The notes under the pieces were generated by a model. That model saw only the letters and a program-made list of their open reading frames with translations. It had not been told where the DNA came from and searched no databases. The position numbers and the translations under genes are program-made. Below are positions 51,086-62,800 of a stretch of DNA of 64,000 nucleotides, piece after piece. How positions within the stretch are numbered: the first letter of the stretch is position 1; every line of letters begins with the position of its first letter. The DNA is from Plutella xylostella (Eukaryota > Arthropoda > Insecta > Lepidoptera > Plutellidae). Location of the stretch: contig NC_063986.1 in assembly GCF_932276165.1 (NCBI RefSeq), forward strand, positions 11,854,501-11,918,500. Reading direction: 5' to 3'.

Positions 51086-51307
51086 ATGTCAACGCCCCCT
51101 GAAGCCGAAGCGACCCCCGCGACCCCCGCAGCGCCCGCGCCGGCCGCGCCCGCCGCCAGCTCGGGCAAGGTGACGCCAGCGCTGCCCAGGATCGTGCCCC
51201 GCATCATGCCCGAGTGCCCCTGCCCCCCGCCCGACCCCAACTGCGTCCCCACCAAGCCCTGCTGCGACTGTCCGCAGAACAGCTTCTGGGGACCGAAACG
51301 GAAGTGA
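51086..51307 (+). CDS. Single-exon Pro/Ala/Cys-rich small protein, 73 residues
   Basis: ATG at 51086 in an AAAAGATG context, TGA at 51305-51307 and AATAAA at 51362. The N-terminal half is Ala/Pro/Thr low complexity. The second half has seven cysteines in C-P-C-P-P-P-D-P-N-C and C-C-D-C arrangements, and the end is basic (GPKRK). GC-rich codon use stands out sharply from the AT-rich flanks, which supports coding. No membrane segment. It could also be a last exon of an unseen transcript. It resembles the Pro/Cys block of cluster gene 5 in composition only. Confidence 0.55.
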   Translation: MSTPPEAEATPATPAAPAPAAPAASSGKVTPALPRIVPRIMPECPCPPPDPNCVPTKPCCDCPQNSFWGPKRK

Positions 51308-51516
51308 CCCTCGAATTTTTGTTGGTGACTGGGGCAAAGGGATTCAAAATTAAATATAGAGAATAAATACGTTTGCCATGAATAAATTCCAAATAAACTA
51401 AATCAAACCCGCATATGAAATTGTTTTATTTCCAGTACCTATCTATAGAGTACCTTTTTGAGTTACCAATAAATATCTTCCAGGATTTGGAATTTAGAAT
51501 ATTCATCATCATGTTA

Positions 51517-53440
51517 GGGTAAACTACCCAATTATTGACACTTTAAGACGAGTTGTCTGCAAAACTGGCCATAAATACGCATAAAATATTAGTATTGTGG
51601 TATTTTTTTCCGTAGCGGTCTCAGGTGTATATTCATTTATAATATTTTTGACAAAACAATGACCCTATAGTCTTAGTTTTTTATTATCAGCTATAAATTT
51701 GAAAGAACCCCTATTTCCCGATTATTGACACAGGTTTTCCAATTTATGACACCTCCTGTACCAATTATTGACATGCTTGATATTAGGTAATAAAAACCGT
51801 TTTAAACAGGAATTAAACCTTTGGGAGGGTACCATGGGTCCGGTTCTCTATTTGGTATATCACGGTGATATATTGAAACACCATAAGTGTCACATACCAT
51901 AAGTCATCAGCTAGTTATCTGACATACCATATCTGCATCTAATGCTAATGCTAGCAGACTAGTCCCACTGAGTTAGGCTGCTTCGTCTCATGATCTCCTG
52001 GGCATTTCTCAAAGGTTCCAGCTAGTGCGTCCTGCTGCTGATGCCATATGGTTCAGAAACGTGATCACAGCTGGGCTAACAGGTCCACCGATATAAAGTC
52101 GTAATGCGGACTGAACTGGTGTAATCAATCCATCAGAGATCCAATGTGAGATGCCAAAGGCCAGCCACCCAAGAAGAAAGACAGTTGGAGTAATCGAGTT
52201 CTCGAGTGGAGGTAACGAACAGGCAAGCGTGATATAGCATGCTTTTTGGCCGTCAGGACCGAGGCTGATCTTAGACCTGGTAAGTACTTGCTGAAAGAGA
52301 AAGGCCAAAGAAAAGGTGTGGTGTAGCTTTGTCGCATCTTTATTTTGATGAAGAATCATGAATATGCCTCTGATATCTCCAGTTTATGCTCGCAGAACTA
52401 CATGTAGCATCCTTGAGGGTTGGCCTGTAGATAAACATGTTCAAGACTAAGGTAATGTCCAGTGTCCCAATCGAAACGAACGATACAGCTGGATATCATT
52501 AAATTTTGTGAATCTTAACACCTATCTTGATAATTGTTTACCCGTCGGGTCAGAATCCCAGTTTAAACAGATTACGAGGTGGATTCAGCTGGGTGGGAAG
52601 TGTGCAGGACACTTTTGGCCAGGAAAAATGATGACAGGTGGACGTAGAGCAGTTGGCAGGCCACCTGATAGTCAGACGACTTCATATAGGTTGCAGAAAG
52701 GCAGTGAGAAGTGAAGCAGAAAAAAAACTTTTTGGTAAACTCCCATAAAAATATTTATCGTTTATGAGCGTAATTATTGACACTTTGCCTATATATAGAC
52801 ATGTCAATAATAGGGAAATAGATTACTGACACTATGTCGATAATTGGATTTCACTGTATTGACACTGTGTCATGAATTGGAAATTCGTGTGGGATAAATG
52901 ATTAAATAGTGTCAACGTGATCATTATAGGATATACTACCGGAAAAAGCTAAAATATTAGCATGAAAACAAAAAACATTCCTTCCAATTATTGACCCAAT
53001 ATGTCAATATTAGGAAAATATACCAAAAGTACTACCTATAATTGACACCACCTAAATTCGAAGTTAAAACCGAAAATAAGTGGTTTTTGAGGTAAGAAAT
53101 GGAAAAGGAATTTTGTTCCCTTTTCAGTCCAAATAACAAATTTAACAATTTTTTTAAGAAATACTAGCAAATTTATTCCTAAAGTAGCCACTTTCCTTTG
53201 CAAAAAGCGATCCACGATGGCGGAATTTAAAGAAGCAACGGAGAGGCACGAATTGTCTATGTTTTATTGGTCAGTCATTGCTGTAAAAATGGCTGCCGAG
53301 TGTTACCATTACAGAATAACTATTACTGCTGCATTCAAAGATAAATATAACTAAATAGAACGAAGCGTTGTCTTGTTTTCTTTAATTATTCCGTGCTGTG
53401 TCAATAAATGGAGGGGTGTCAACAATAGGGTAGTTTACCC
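51517..53440. mobile_element. TA-flanked TIR element with ATTATTGACA motifs
   Basis: Ends GGGTAAACTACCC and GGGTAGTTTACCC are inverted copies, with TA on each side. The motif ATTATTGACA[CT] and its reverse complement recur at many places inside (near 51530, 51721, 51766, 52770 and, in variant form, towards the right end). The interior includes remains of RTE-type LINEs. No transposase was recognised. Confidence 0.7.
52010..52710 (+). pseudogene. Decayed RTE-type LINE remnants
   Basis: The stretch from 52020 parallels the RTE fragment at 20570: GCGTCCTGC, ATATGGTTCAGAAACGTG, GGTCCACCGATATAAAGTC, then TTCTCGAGTGGAGG. A second piece at 52560-52710 reads like a related LINE end (GGTGGACGTAGAGCAGTTGG). 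Many stops and deletions. Confidence 0.5.
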
Positions 53441-53862
53441 TACAATCGCTCTCTCCAGCGAGTAACTGAGATCTGCTAGGCCTGCTAGATGGACGATGTT
53501 ATGACGATGTTGTCCAGAAGCCAGCTGCGGCTGGTGGCCATTCCACGCCATCGATTATGACAGCAAGAGAAACTTTTTGTGCCAAAAAAGAAAATGTTGT
53601 AGAATAGACAACAATATTACTCTTTGGCCATCAATCAAGCAGATTTGATGACAAATCAATATTTCTGTCAAAAATGGCTTAGCGCTACAAAATTCCCCGA
53701 TTACCAAATTCACAGTTTTTGTAGAAGACACAAAATCCTCCAGTTCAAAATGCGCTAAGTTACAAACAATGTCACAACCGGTCCACAGCAAAACTCAAAA
53801 TAACTTCAGTCAATAGTTCAGTGATGGTTCCGAAACTGCGTGAGTAGTGGAGACTCAGCAAG
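53441..53862. other. Upstream region of cluster gene 7
   Basis: AT-rich, no exon seen. It should hold the promoter and 5' UTR of cluster gene 7; no clear TATA box or initiator could be singled out. Confidence 0.35.
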
Positions 53863-56800
53863 ATGCCGAGACAAGGGTCAGAGTGCACGCGGTGCGTGAT
53901 GACACACTGCATTGGACACTGGATGTGCGGTTAGTAGAAAGCTATTTCCTTTCGTCTGTAAATGCTTTACTACCTACCATGTAAAATTCAAAAATCACAA
54001 ACATTTTTGGAGATGGAAACAAGATCTAACTAGAACAAGAACTAAGATAAGCAAGATCATATTATCATATCTAAATAGTGATGCCAATAAAAGTCTAACA
54101 GGTATAAGAAGAGTTTATTTTTCAGATGCTCGGAGATACATGAGACGCAGTCCTATCCTTAAATACAGCAAATACATACTGATAGCTCTCATTGTCGTCA
54201 TTGCTGCGGTAAGTCATGACTGTGAACTATTGTGACCATCTAAAAGTGAATGAAATAATACTTGATAATTAAGAAAGTTAATAGTAAGCTTCATTTAACT
54301 AATAGATGTTTTGATAGTTTTGTAAGTATTTAGGTACATATATTTATTATATTTTGGTATAATTAAATAAATGTTTCAGTTTATGCCCCTCGGAAACTCA
54401 GAAAAGAAATGTGGCCTTTTCGCGTGTCGAGACAAGGCGGAGCGCGGGTGTCTGTGCAGTTGCTACGGAACTGTCGCCAGGTCTACATCATCACTTATTT
54501 CAAAGCATTTTCTTGAACAAAGCATACTTATTTAATCATTATTAAATTTTTCTATTATAAAATAATCATATTGATTTTAGCCGGATCTGCGACCTTTTAA
54601 ATGCCTTCCTCTGCCTTATGAAAGCATTTCTCGACATATTCATGAACGTAGGACGGAGGGTGAGTGAGAGATTTTAAATGTTATGTTTCTATCTAAGTAA
54701 GCACCTACCAACGTAATCGTATAACTTTATCGACATCGTTCGTAGATTGTTCCTTGTCTTTTCTTTTTCTAAGCTTTTCCTTGATTTGATATTTAATTAT
54801 ATTTATCACAATAGTATCAGAATACTAGTCAAAGCTTTCCCCCTGATATCAACAATATTGCAGGTATCCGGTAAGCCAGTGCAAGGGCAAGGCGATGGGG
54901 CGGCGGCGGCAGGCGCGGGGGCGGGTCCGGCCGGCAAGGCAGGAGCCGCGGGGGCCGCGGGGGGCGCGGGGGGCGCGGGGGGCGCAGCCGCTGGCGGGGA
55001 CAAGGACAAGGCAGGAGCCAAGGTATGAGCAATAGAAGTGGACTGTGATATTATTATTATGTAGAGCGGTGGTAGCTCAGTCGGGTAAGCGCCCGCTTCT
55101 CACGCCAGAGATGCGGGTTCGAATACCGGCGCTGACATGTACCAATGAGTTCTTTTAACTTAAGTACAATGTATACCATCGATCTAACGGTGAAGGAAAA
55201 ACATCGTGAGGAAACCTGCATATCTAGATCTAGCATATCTAGATATGTGAACCCACCAACCCACAGTGGACCAGCGTGGTGGGAAATGGTCCAAGCTTAG
55301 GAAGGTAGTTTAGACCTTGGGGATATGCACAAAGGTTCCACTCGAGAGAGCCAGGTGCAGGTACTTACACCCGCACAGAGAATAGAATAGAATGGAATAT
55401 TATTATGTGTCATTATTTAGGATTCACGCTGGTGACAAACCCTTCACTGCCTCTATGGGTTTGTCATCGATAATTATCATTATAAGACCATATAAGTATT
55501 ACTCTAAAGCACATAAAATTCATGAACTGTCAAAGTATAGGTATTTTTAAAAGAAGACTATAAAATCTTTGTACCTACCTAACAAACTTATTTTCAATGA
55601 ATAAATATTTTAAATACCTACATACATTACTTTTCATTAATTTTGCTACTATGCAAGTAGAAGTCAAACGATAAAAAACACCGTCTTATTTAAACATAAA
55701 CTAATAAAAATGGGTAGCTTAGTCATAGAAAATAGAATTTTAATGTATTGTTTGGCTGTAACATGTTGTTCAAAGTAATCGTTTCTTCCGGTAGGGTAAA
55801 AAAACTACTGAATCTGTAGCATCATCGCCGATACCAAGGGTAGAAACTAAGGTCAGTCTAATGTATTATACATACTTACTGTTGAATTTTAAATATTAAA
55901 ATTAGAAATGAGATGAAGATGTATGATAAATACAAATGAATAACCTTGTAGGAGTCGAAACAGCAGACGGCGACGCCGCCGGCCGCGGGGACTCCACCGG
56001 TCAAGAAGGTAAAATCCAGAGTTGACTACAAAATAAATATCTAGGGTAACGTAACGTACCTAGGGACATTTTCGACTACCCCAACTTTGAATGAAGCTAT
56101 CGCAGCGTACAACTAAGATATTAATGTGAAATTTTCTTTATTCGGTAGGATATATAATCTATTATCACTAGTATTTGCGCTAAAGCTTTAGTGTGGCCAG
56201 ATTTTATTAAATTAAGATAAAAGTAAAAATGCTTGTTTTGACCCAAGGTACGTTACACGTTTGTACCTTGGGACACTGTTTCCTATAGCTTTGTACTATG
56301 GAAAATGCAAACTTCTAAATAACGCCTTATATCTCTGTTCTTATTAATTTACTGCATCTCTCTTCTGTCTAGTTTCACTCTAGCACTAATAAGAACAGAG
56401 ATATAAGGCGTTATTTAGATGTTTGCATTTTCCATAGTACAAAGCCATAGGAAACAGTGTCCCAAGGTACAAATTTAATCGTGTCCCAAGGTACAAAAAA
56501 GCAATATTTAACCAAAATTTAAATATCTTTATTTTTAATTAATAGGAATCTTTCAGATAATTGCCATGTCATAAAATTAAATAACTGAAAAGTTATACGT
56601 GACATCCATGACTTTATTTTGAGCATGTCTCAATGAGATAAAGCAACACAAAAAACTATACAAAAGCTACTTTTGACTCCAAAAAACTTCATATTGTCTT
56701 CACCACACACTCGATGCTGGTATGATCACGAGACTCACTAGTTTTGCCAAGCGAGTAAAATACTATGCCTAGGGTAGAATTTTAATGTGTTTATTTAGCC

Positions 56801-59800
56801 GGTTTTTAAAATACAATCAATGTCCCGAGGTACAAGCGTCCCAAGGTACGTTACGTTACCCTAATATTTGAACTAATAAATACATAGAAAATTTGGCGTA
56901 GCAGAATTCCAGCATAAATATTTTCGAGCTCAAAAACAGTAGGAAAACTGGAAACCGACAAAAAATACTGGGGTCTATGGAAAAGTAAAGTGCACGTTTA
57001 TTATACATATATAAATAAGTGCACCACTGAAAGTACATTTAATTTGCACGTTGCATTAATTATTATTAAATTTTTTATTGCACATGGATAAAAGTGTATC
57101 TACATAGACGAACTTAATGCTAATAGCATTCTCGTCCATAAAATATAATCTACGGTGTTGTGGAGAGAATGATAGTTAATGATAATTATTTTTCATTTAT
57201 TTAGGAGGACACCAAAAAGGAAGACGTAACTAAAGCTAAGTCAGATTCGGCAGCATCGCTAAAAAAAGTAAGTGTTTTGATGATTATGTAAATTACTAAT
57301 AAATAATTGTATTTAGAAATTTCATATATCATCATAGAATGAGATTTTTCAATATTGTAAACTAAAAACTAGTTATACAAAATTTATACTTACTTGCTTT
57401 ATAATAATACTTAATTATTTTTGTTTCTGATACTGCATCTGATATTATTTTTAATTACTGAATAAAATGTTTTATTCAGCATAATAGATAAATCTTTGTT
57501 TTATCTATTAAACCGTGGAACTACACTTTTGTGTATTGAAATTAAATAAGTATGAATTATTTGGTAACCCTGTTGTAGATAACAATATCGTTACGCATAA
57601 TAATATATCGCATCTGCTTTGTTTGTATTTGTACTTAGTAGGTGTTGCAGGTACCAAATATCCAATCAGTTCAAAATCCTAATTAATAACTATTAAAGGC
57701 AGTTAATATAATGTATGTAGGTATACATTAAAATCCAACCAACACATTCAAAATTCTAATGAATAATGATTAAAGACACTTAATATAATAGTATGATAGG
57801 TATACAAATTTTAATTATTGTAACATAAATTAGCAAAATCTAAAAAACAAATTTAATGAATGAAAGTCACATACCGTGAAGAATAAAGGAGGCCTAAAAC
57901 CAATAGATTAATTACCTGAAACAAGATAAAGTCATTATGAAGATGACATTTGTAAATCGCACGACACCATTTTCAATATAAATTGAACAAATCAAAGATG
58001 TTATATGATGTAACATTGTTAATGCAAGTAGCAGCATGCGAAGTAATATTGAATCGTTGTTTGTTCCAGTCTATTGAATCGGACTCGGTTACATTATCAT
58101 CTCAATGTGTGGTGAAAGAATGTACACCACGATTCCAAAAAATCACACCAAAAATTAAGAAACTTGAAGTTAAACCAAAAATTATTGAGGAAAGTTCAGA
58201 TGAATCAGAAACTGCATCTTTAAATGATAAATGTGACGGTAAATGCTTAAAAGATATCGAGGAGGAATCTGACGACGAAGAAGAAGAAACACATGTAGAC
58301 TGTACAAAAAAATGCAAGAAACCCTTTTTCAAATGGTTTTGTTGTAAACGAAAAGAAAATGATTCCGTTAAATGCACACGCAAGTGCGATAAGAAACCTA
58401 AAGAGAAGGAGTTCGATAAATGTAAAAAGCAGTGCGATGTAAAACCTGAAAAGGAGTTTGATAAATGTAAAAAGCAGTGCGATGTAAAACCCGAGAAGGA
58501 GTTTGATAAGTGTAGCCGACAGTGCGTGGAGTCTGACGACGAGGACCACGACCAGTGCGTCTCGCAGTGCGAGGAGGAGGAGGTTGATGACATTGATGAG
58601 TGTGTCCAGAAGTGCGAGAAAACTTGGTGGTCCGCGTTATTATAATACAACTATGACTTTCAACTTTATAGTCGATTTGTTTAATTGCATAAGTGAGTAA
58701 ACACATTGAACTGATTGGATAATTCGTACACGTAGCTTCAGCAATAAACTAGAACCTTTACGTAAACCGTAGATTATAATTTTGTAGTTTAATATTTTGA
58801 ATAGTGGATGTACCTAAATTTCTCTCCTAATACGTTTAATAACTTATAGCTTTGACAGTTCATGAATTAATTATTTGTTTTCAATATTTTATCGTATAAA
58901 AGAACACTAGGTAGTTAATTCATGATGTTAAATTTTTAAATGACACTTATCAGGAGCCACCGAAAGCTGACACAGTGAAGAAGGATCCCTCAAAACAAGA
59001 CTTGACGGAAACTAAAGGAGCAAAGGTAAATAACTAAGTAAACTCTGGGTGCGCCGCGCCGTTTTACAATTAAATTTCTCTGAAGTGGATAAAATGAGAT
59101 TTAGCTTATCGACTCGTTACAATTATTAATCTTTGCAATGTTAATTTTACAGTCACCTTCAGCTGGGCCTGGTGGAAACAAACCTAAAAAGGTAGGTATA
59201 AACTCGATTTACCGCGAGAACTTAGGTATTTAGAGATATCCTGGAAACGGAGTGAATGCTTTTACCAATATTTATGAAGTAAAACTCCATATTTTTTTCT
59301 ATTTTGTTTACAGTCTCCATCCAAGGGATCTTCAATACCTAAAAAGGTAACCTTTTAATTATAGTACCAACTAACACAGTAAAAAACGTGATAAAATGAC
59401 ATGATAATTTGCAACAAAGTAATTCTAGCCATAATCATTATTTTATTTTCAGTCCGATGATTTACCGACTTCAAAATCTAAGAGGGTAATTATTGATAAT
59501 AATAAACTTTACTAAGTACATAATTAAATCATCATTAACTATTCATAGTTTTAAACACCTCTTGTATAGTATGATGTCTTCACTCGGGTGATTTACTTTA
59601 GTAGCTTAGGCTATGATATACTCATGATTCATGTGCTTCATGACCATTGACCATGAACTGGGTCTTAATACTCGTATGATTTATGTACTGTAATGTTGGT
59701 ATGTCGATTTACTATGAATAAATGAATGGTGATATCTGTTACAGAGATGGTTCAGATAGGTGGTTGTGTGTCTGGCAGGTCTCGGAGGAACTCTATAGAA

Positions 59801-62800
59801 CGGATAAGACCCCCTCCTCGTTCTCTTGCGAAGACAGCGGGATTATGATCGAGGTAATGACTATCATCAATATTTTTCTACTTTTTAAATAGTTTTTAAT
59901 TTATACAACAACACAAACACCCACACACTCGTCTTGTACGTCAGTAAGGGGCAGAGAAACCTGACCCCCTCAGAAGTATTGTTACTATGAGAGGGGGGGT
60001 CAGCCTTCTATGCACCTGACCGTACAAATGTTAATAGGCAGGTACTCCATTGCTGGGTCATGCTAGCAATGGTTGCACACACTTATAAAATAATCGAAGT
60101 ATGTATTAAGTAATTATTATCGATAACATTTTTCATCAGATCAGTAACGCTTCGTTGGCCGAGCGGCTCTGTCGAGTGGTTGATCTAACTGGGCCGCCGA
60201 CTCCTGAGCGTAAACCGTTACGATTTGCCAAAGTAAGTGAATTTTATTGTACTGTTTCAAAATATCATCTATGCTAAGTATCCATACAAATATAGAGTAT
60301 ATTTTTAACTTGATAATATATGAGTTCAATTTCTTTGCCTATGCTGTGTAAAATTCATAATAAACTTTGTCTTTTTCATAACTTTATAGAAAAACGCAAG
60401 AAATTTCATAAGAATGTTGATTCATAGACAACCAAAAAATATCGATTGTTCAGTTTGAAACAAAAATGTATAACTCCGAGTCCAGTAAGAGGGAACCGGC
60501 GCCATCACCGCAGAGACCAAAAGAAGATGTTGTAAGTTCCACTTAAAATTTGTAGATTATAATTCTTTTATATTATTAAACCAAGAAGAAAATATATGGG
60601 TGAACTGACCCCTTAGCATGAATTTTCATCGTGACGTAAAATTCATCTAGTAATTTTGTATGAAAATATGAACAGCGCCCGGGGCGGTCTCGGTAGCAGA
60701 ACTAAAATTTTCCTACAAAATTCATCGAGTAATTTTACTTCACGTTCACGATGAGAATTCATGCCAACGGATCTGATGTAATGATTGCAGAACGTGATAA
60801 AGTACGACGGCGGCGGCGGCGCGGTGCCGGGGCCGCCTGAGGGGCGTCCCACGGCGACGGGGGGGCACGAGGGGCGTCCCACGGCGACGGCTGGTCCCAC
60901 GCGTGCCCGGGACCCGCACTGCCGCGCGCGCTGTCTGGGGTGCAAGCTCGGCAAGCTGCCTACTGTCAGTGAACTATACAAGGTAGGACGATATACAGTG
61001 ACCTTGTGATTTAAGACGTGACAAGAGTTTTTCATCCTGTGATGCCTGATGTGGGCCTGTGATTGTTGATAAGGATCAGTGATCCGTAAAGTGCAGATCT
61101 GGCCGCTGGAGCTGACTGCCTCAGTACTCAAGGTGAGAAGCCTCAGGGTCGAGGTGAGGATCCTGGGCTTAGAGAAGTCATATGGGTATAAACAATATAA
61201 ACTTCAAGAGTGCATCCTATTTATAGCCGTAAACATTTATTAGCCAAATCATGTTTTTTTCTAGATTCCGGAGAAAAGTGACGACAAGTGCACTGTGTGT
61301 TCCTCTAAATGCTTGGGGAAGAGGATCGGGGCGTTTGTATCGAAATTCGTAAGTTTTTTTACATTCATCAAACCTATTATTATCAGATAAAATCATCTGG
61401 AAGCTCAAATTTCTATGCCCTTTATAATATTGCAGGATGATGAAGGAAATCGCATAGAAAATCCAAAGAAGATTAAGTCATGTCCACTGAAGGATACCAT
61501 TTTCAGTCTGGATCTCCTCCGGTCACTGTATACTTCCTTTGTAAGTTTCATATAAAAATATGACAATTATTAAATTTGTTATAAAATGGATATGGAATGT
61601 AATAATTTTAAAAATGTTTCAGGCTAGAACCTCGAAGAAAATTCAAGAGTTGAATGAATACGATGGAACAGATGCTACAGAAGTGACAAATGTAAGTTAT
61701 CTCAGCGATTTTCTCTGAAATATCAGTGTGACATGTAGGTACATTATATCTGAACATAATACTGATTTAATTCTGGTGTAGTAAAGTAGTGTGCCCTAAC
61801 ATCTACAGAGTTATGCAAAAAGGGTCTAAGCCGAAACCTACGCGTGCAACATGTTATATCTAAGCCCAAAAATGAAATCAGAATGTTGAAATTCGCGAAA
61901 AAATATATTATTCATTTTTCACAGTAAGACACATAGGGCGGATTCGGCCAACGTCGAGTAAATTTTACTCTCGAGTAAAGTACCAGTTACTCGCGAGTAA
62001 GCAGGATTTTGCATTCTACCAAACCTGAAACCAAGATAACTAGCTTATCCCAAGAATAAAATGTTATACCTCCAAAATTGACCGTGTAACGAGCTTATCC
62101 GAGAGTAATTTTGTAATGGCGGCAGCACATCAGCTGATTAGAAAACCGTCATAATGACATATAAACACATCTGTCAAAACATAAACAAAAGTACGTTAAA
62201 AGGCAAAGTCTCAGAATAACAACAGCGAATAAAATATTAAAACATAAACAATTTCATACTTTTATAATCCATTCAAACTAAGTTGGCATGTCATTTCTAT
62301 TGCATGCTTTGAAACGCCGCTATTTTTATTTTAGTTGCATTACAGTTTCGTTCCTCGTTCATTCAATTTAATCATGGTATAGTGCCACAATCTTATCTGT
62401 TCCGGTGGTCAAAATGTGCAACAACGAGACGTCATTGTCAAACGTCATTTCATACTCTGTGCGTTATTTGAGTTGTCAATTTCTGCGAAGAAGCTGACGC
62501 TACGTTATTTAATTTGTTTTGTGATTTTCTGGGTGAAATACTGCCAAAAGCGCTGTAATGTGATGCAAGAAAAGTAATACTATATATATTGGCTTTTATG
62601 CAGGAAGAATAACGTATTCAGGCGCCTTTAATTCTGTTTGAAAAATTGGAAGAACGAGTTGCAGCGGCTACAGGTTAGTGTTGCCAAATATGACGAATAA
62701 TTTTACCCATATATACTCCATGTAATTTTATGAAATATTTTCCCGAGAGGCCCGTGCCCCAGCAATGGGGACGGGATGGGTCGTGGTACTCGTGATGAAA

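Noticed and set aside
58102..58706. Long minus-strand frames
   Set aside because: Mirror frames of the Lys/Glu/Cys repeat exon on the plus strand; their Ser/Phe/His-rich content is typical of such mirrors.
60145..60220. tRNA-Leu-like start (TTGGCCGAGCGGCTC) inside an exon
   Set aside because: No matching acceptor stem, anticodon arm or B box follows, and the stretch is a well-bounded phase-0 exon of cluster gene 7.
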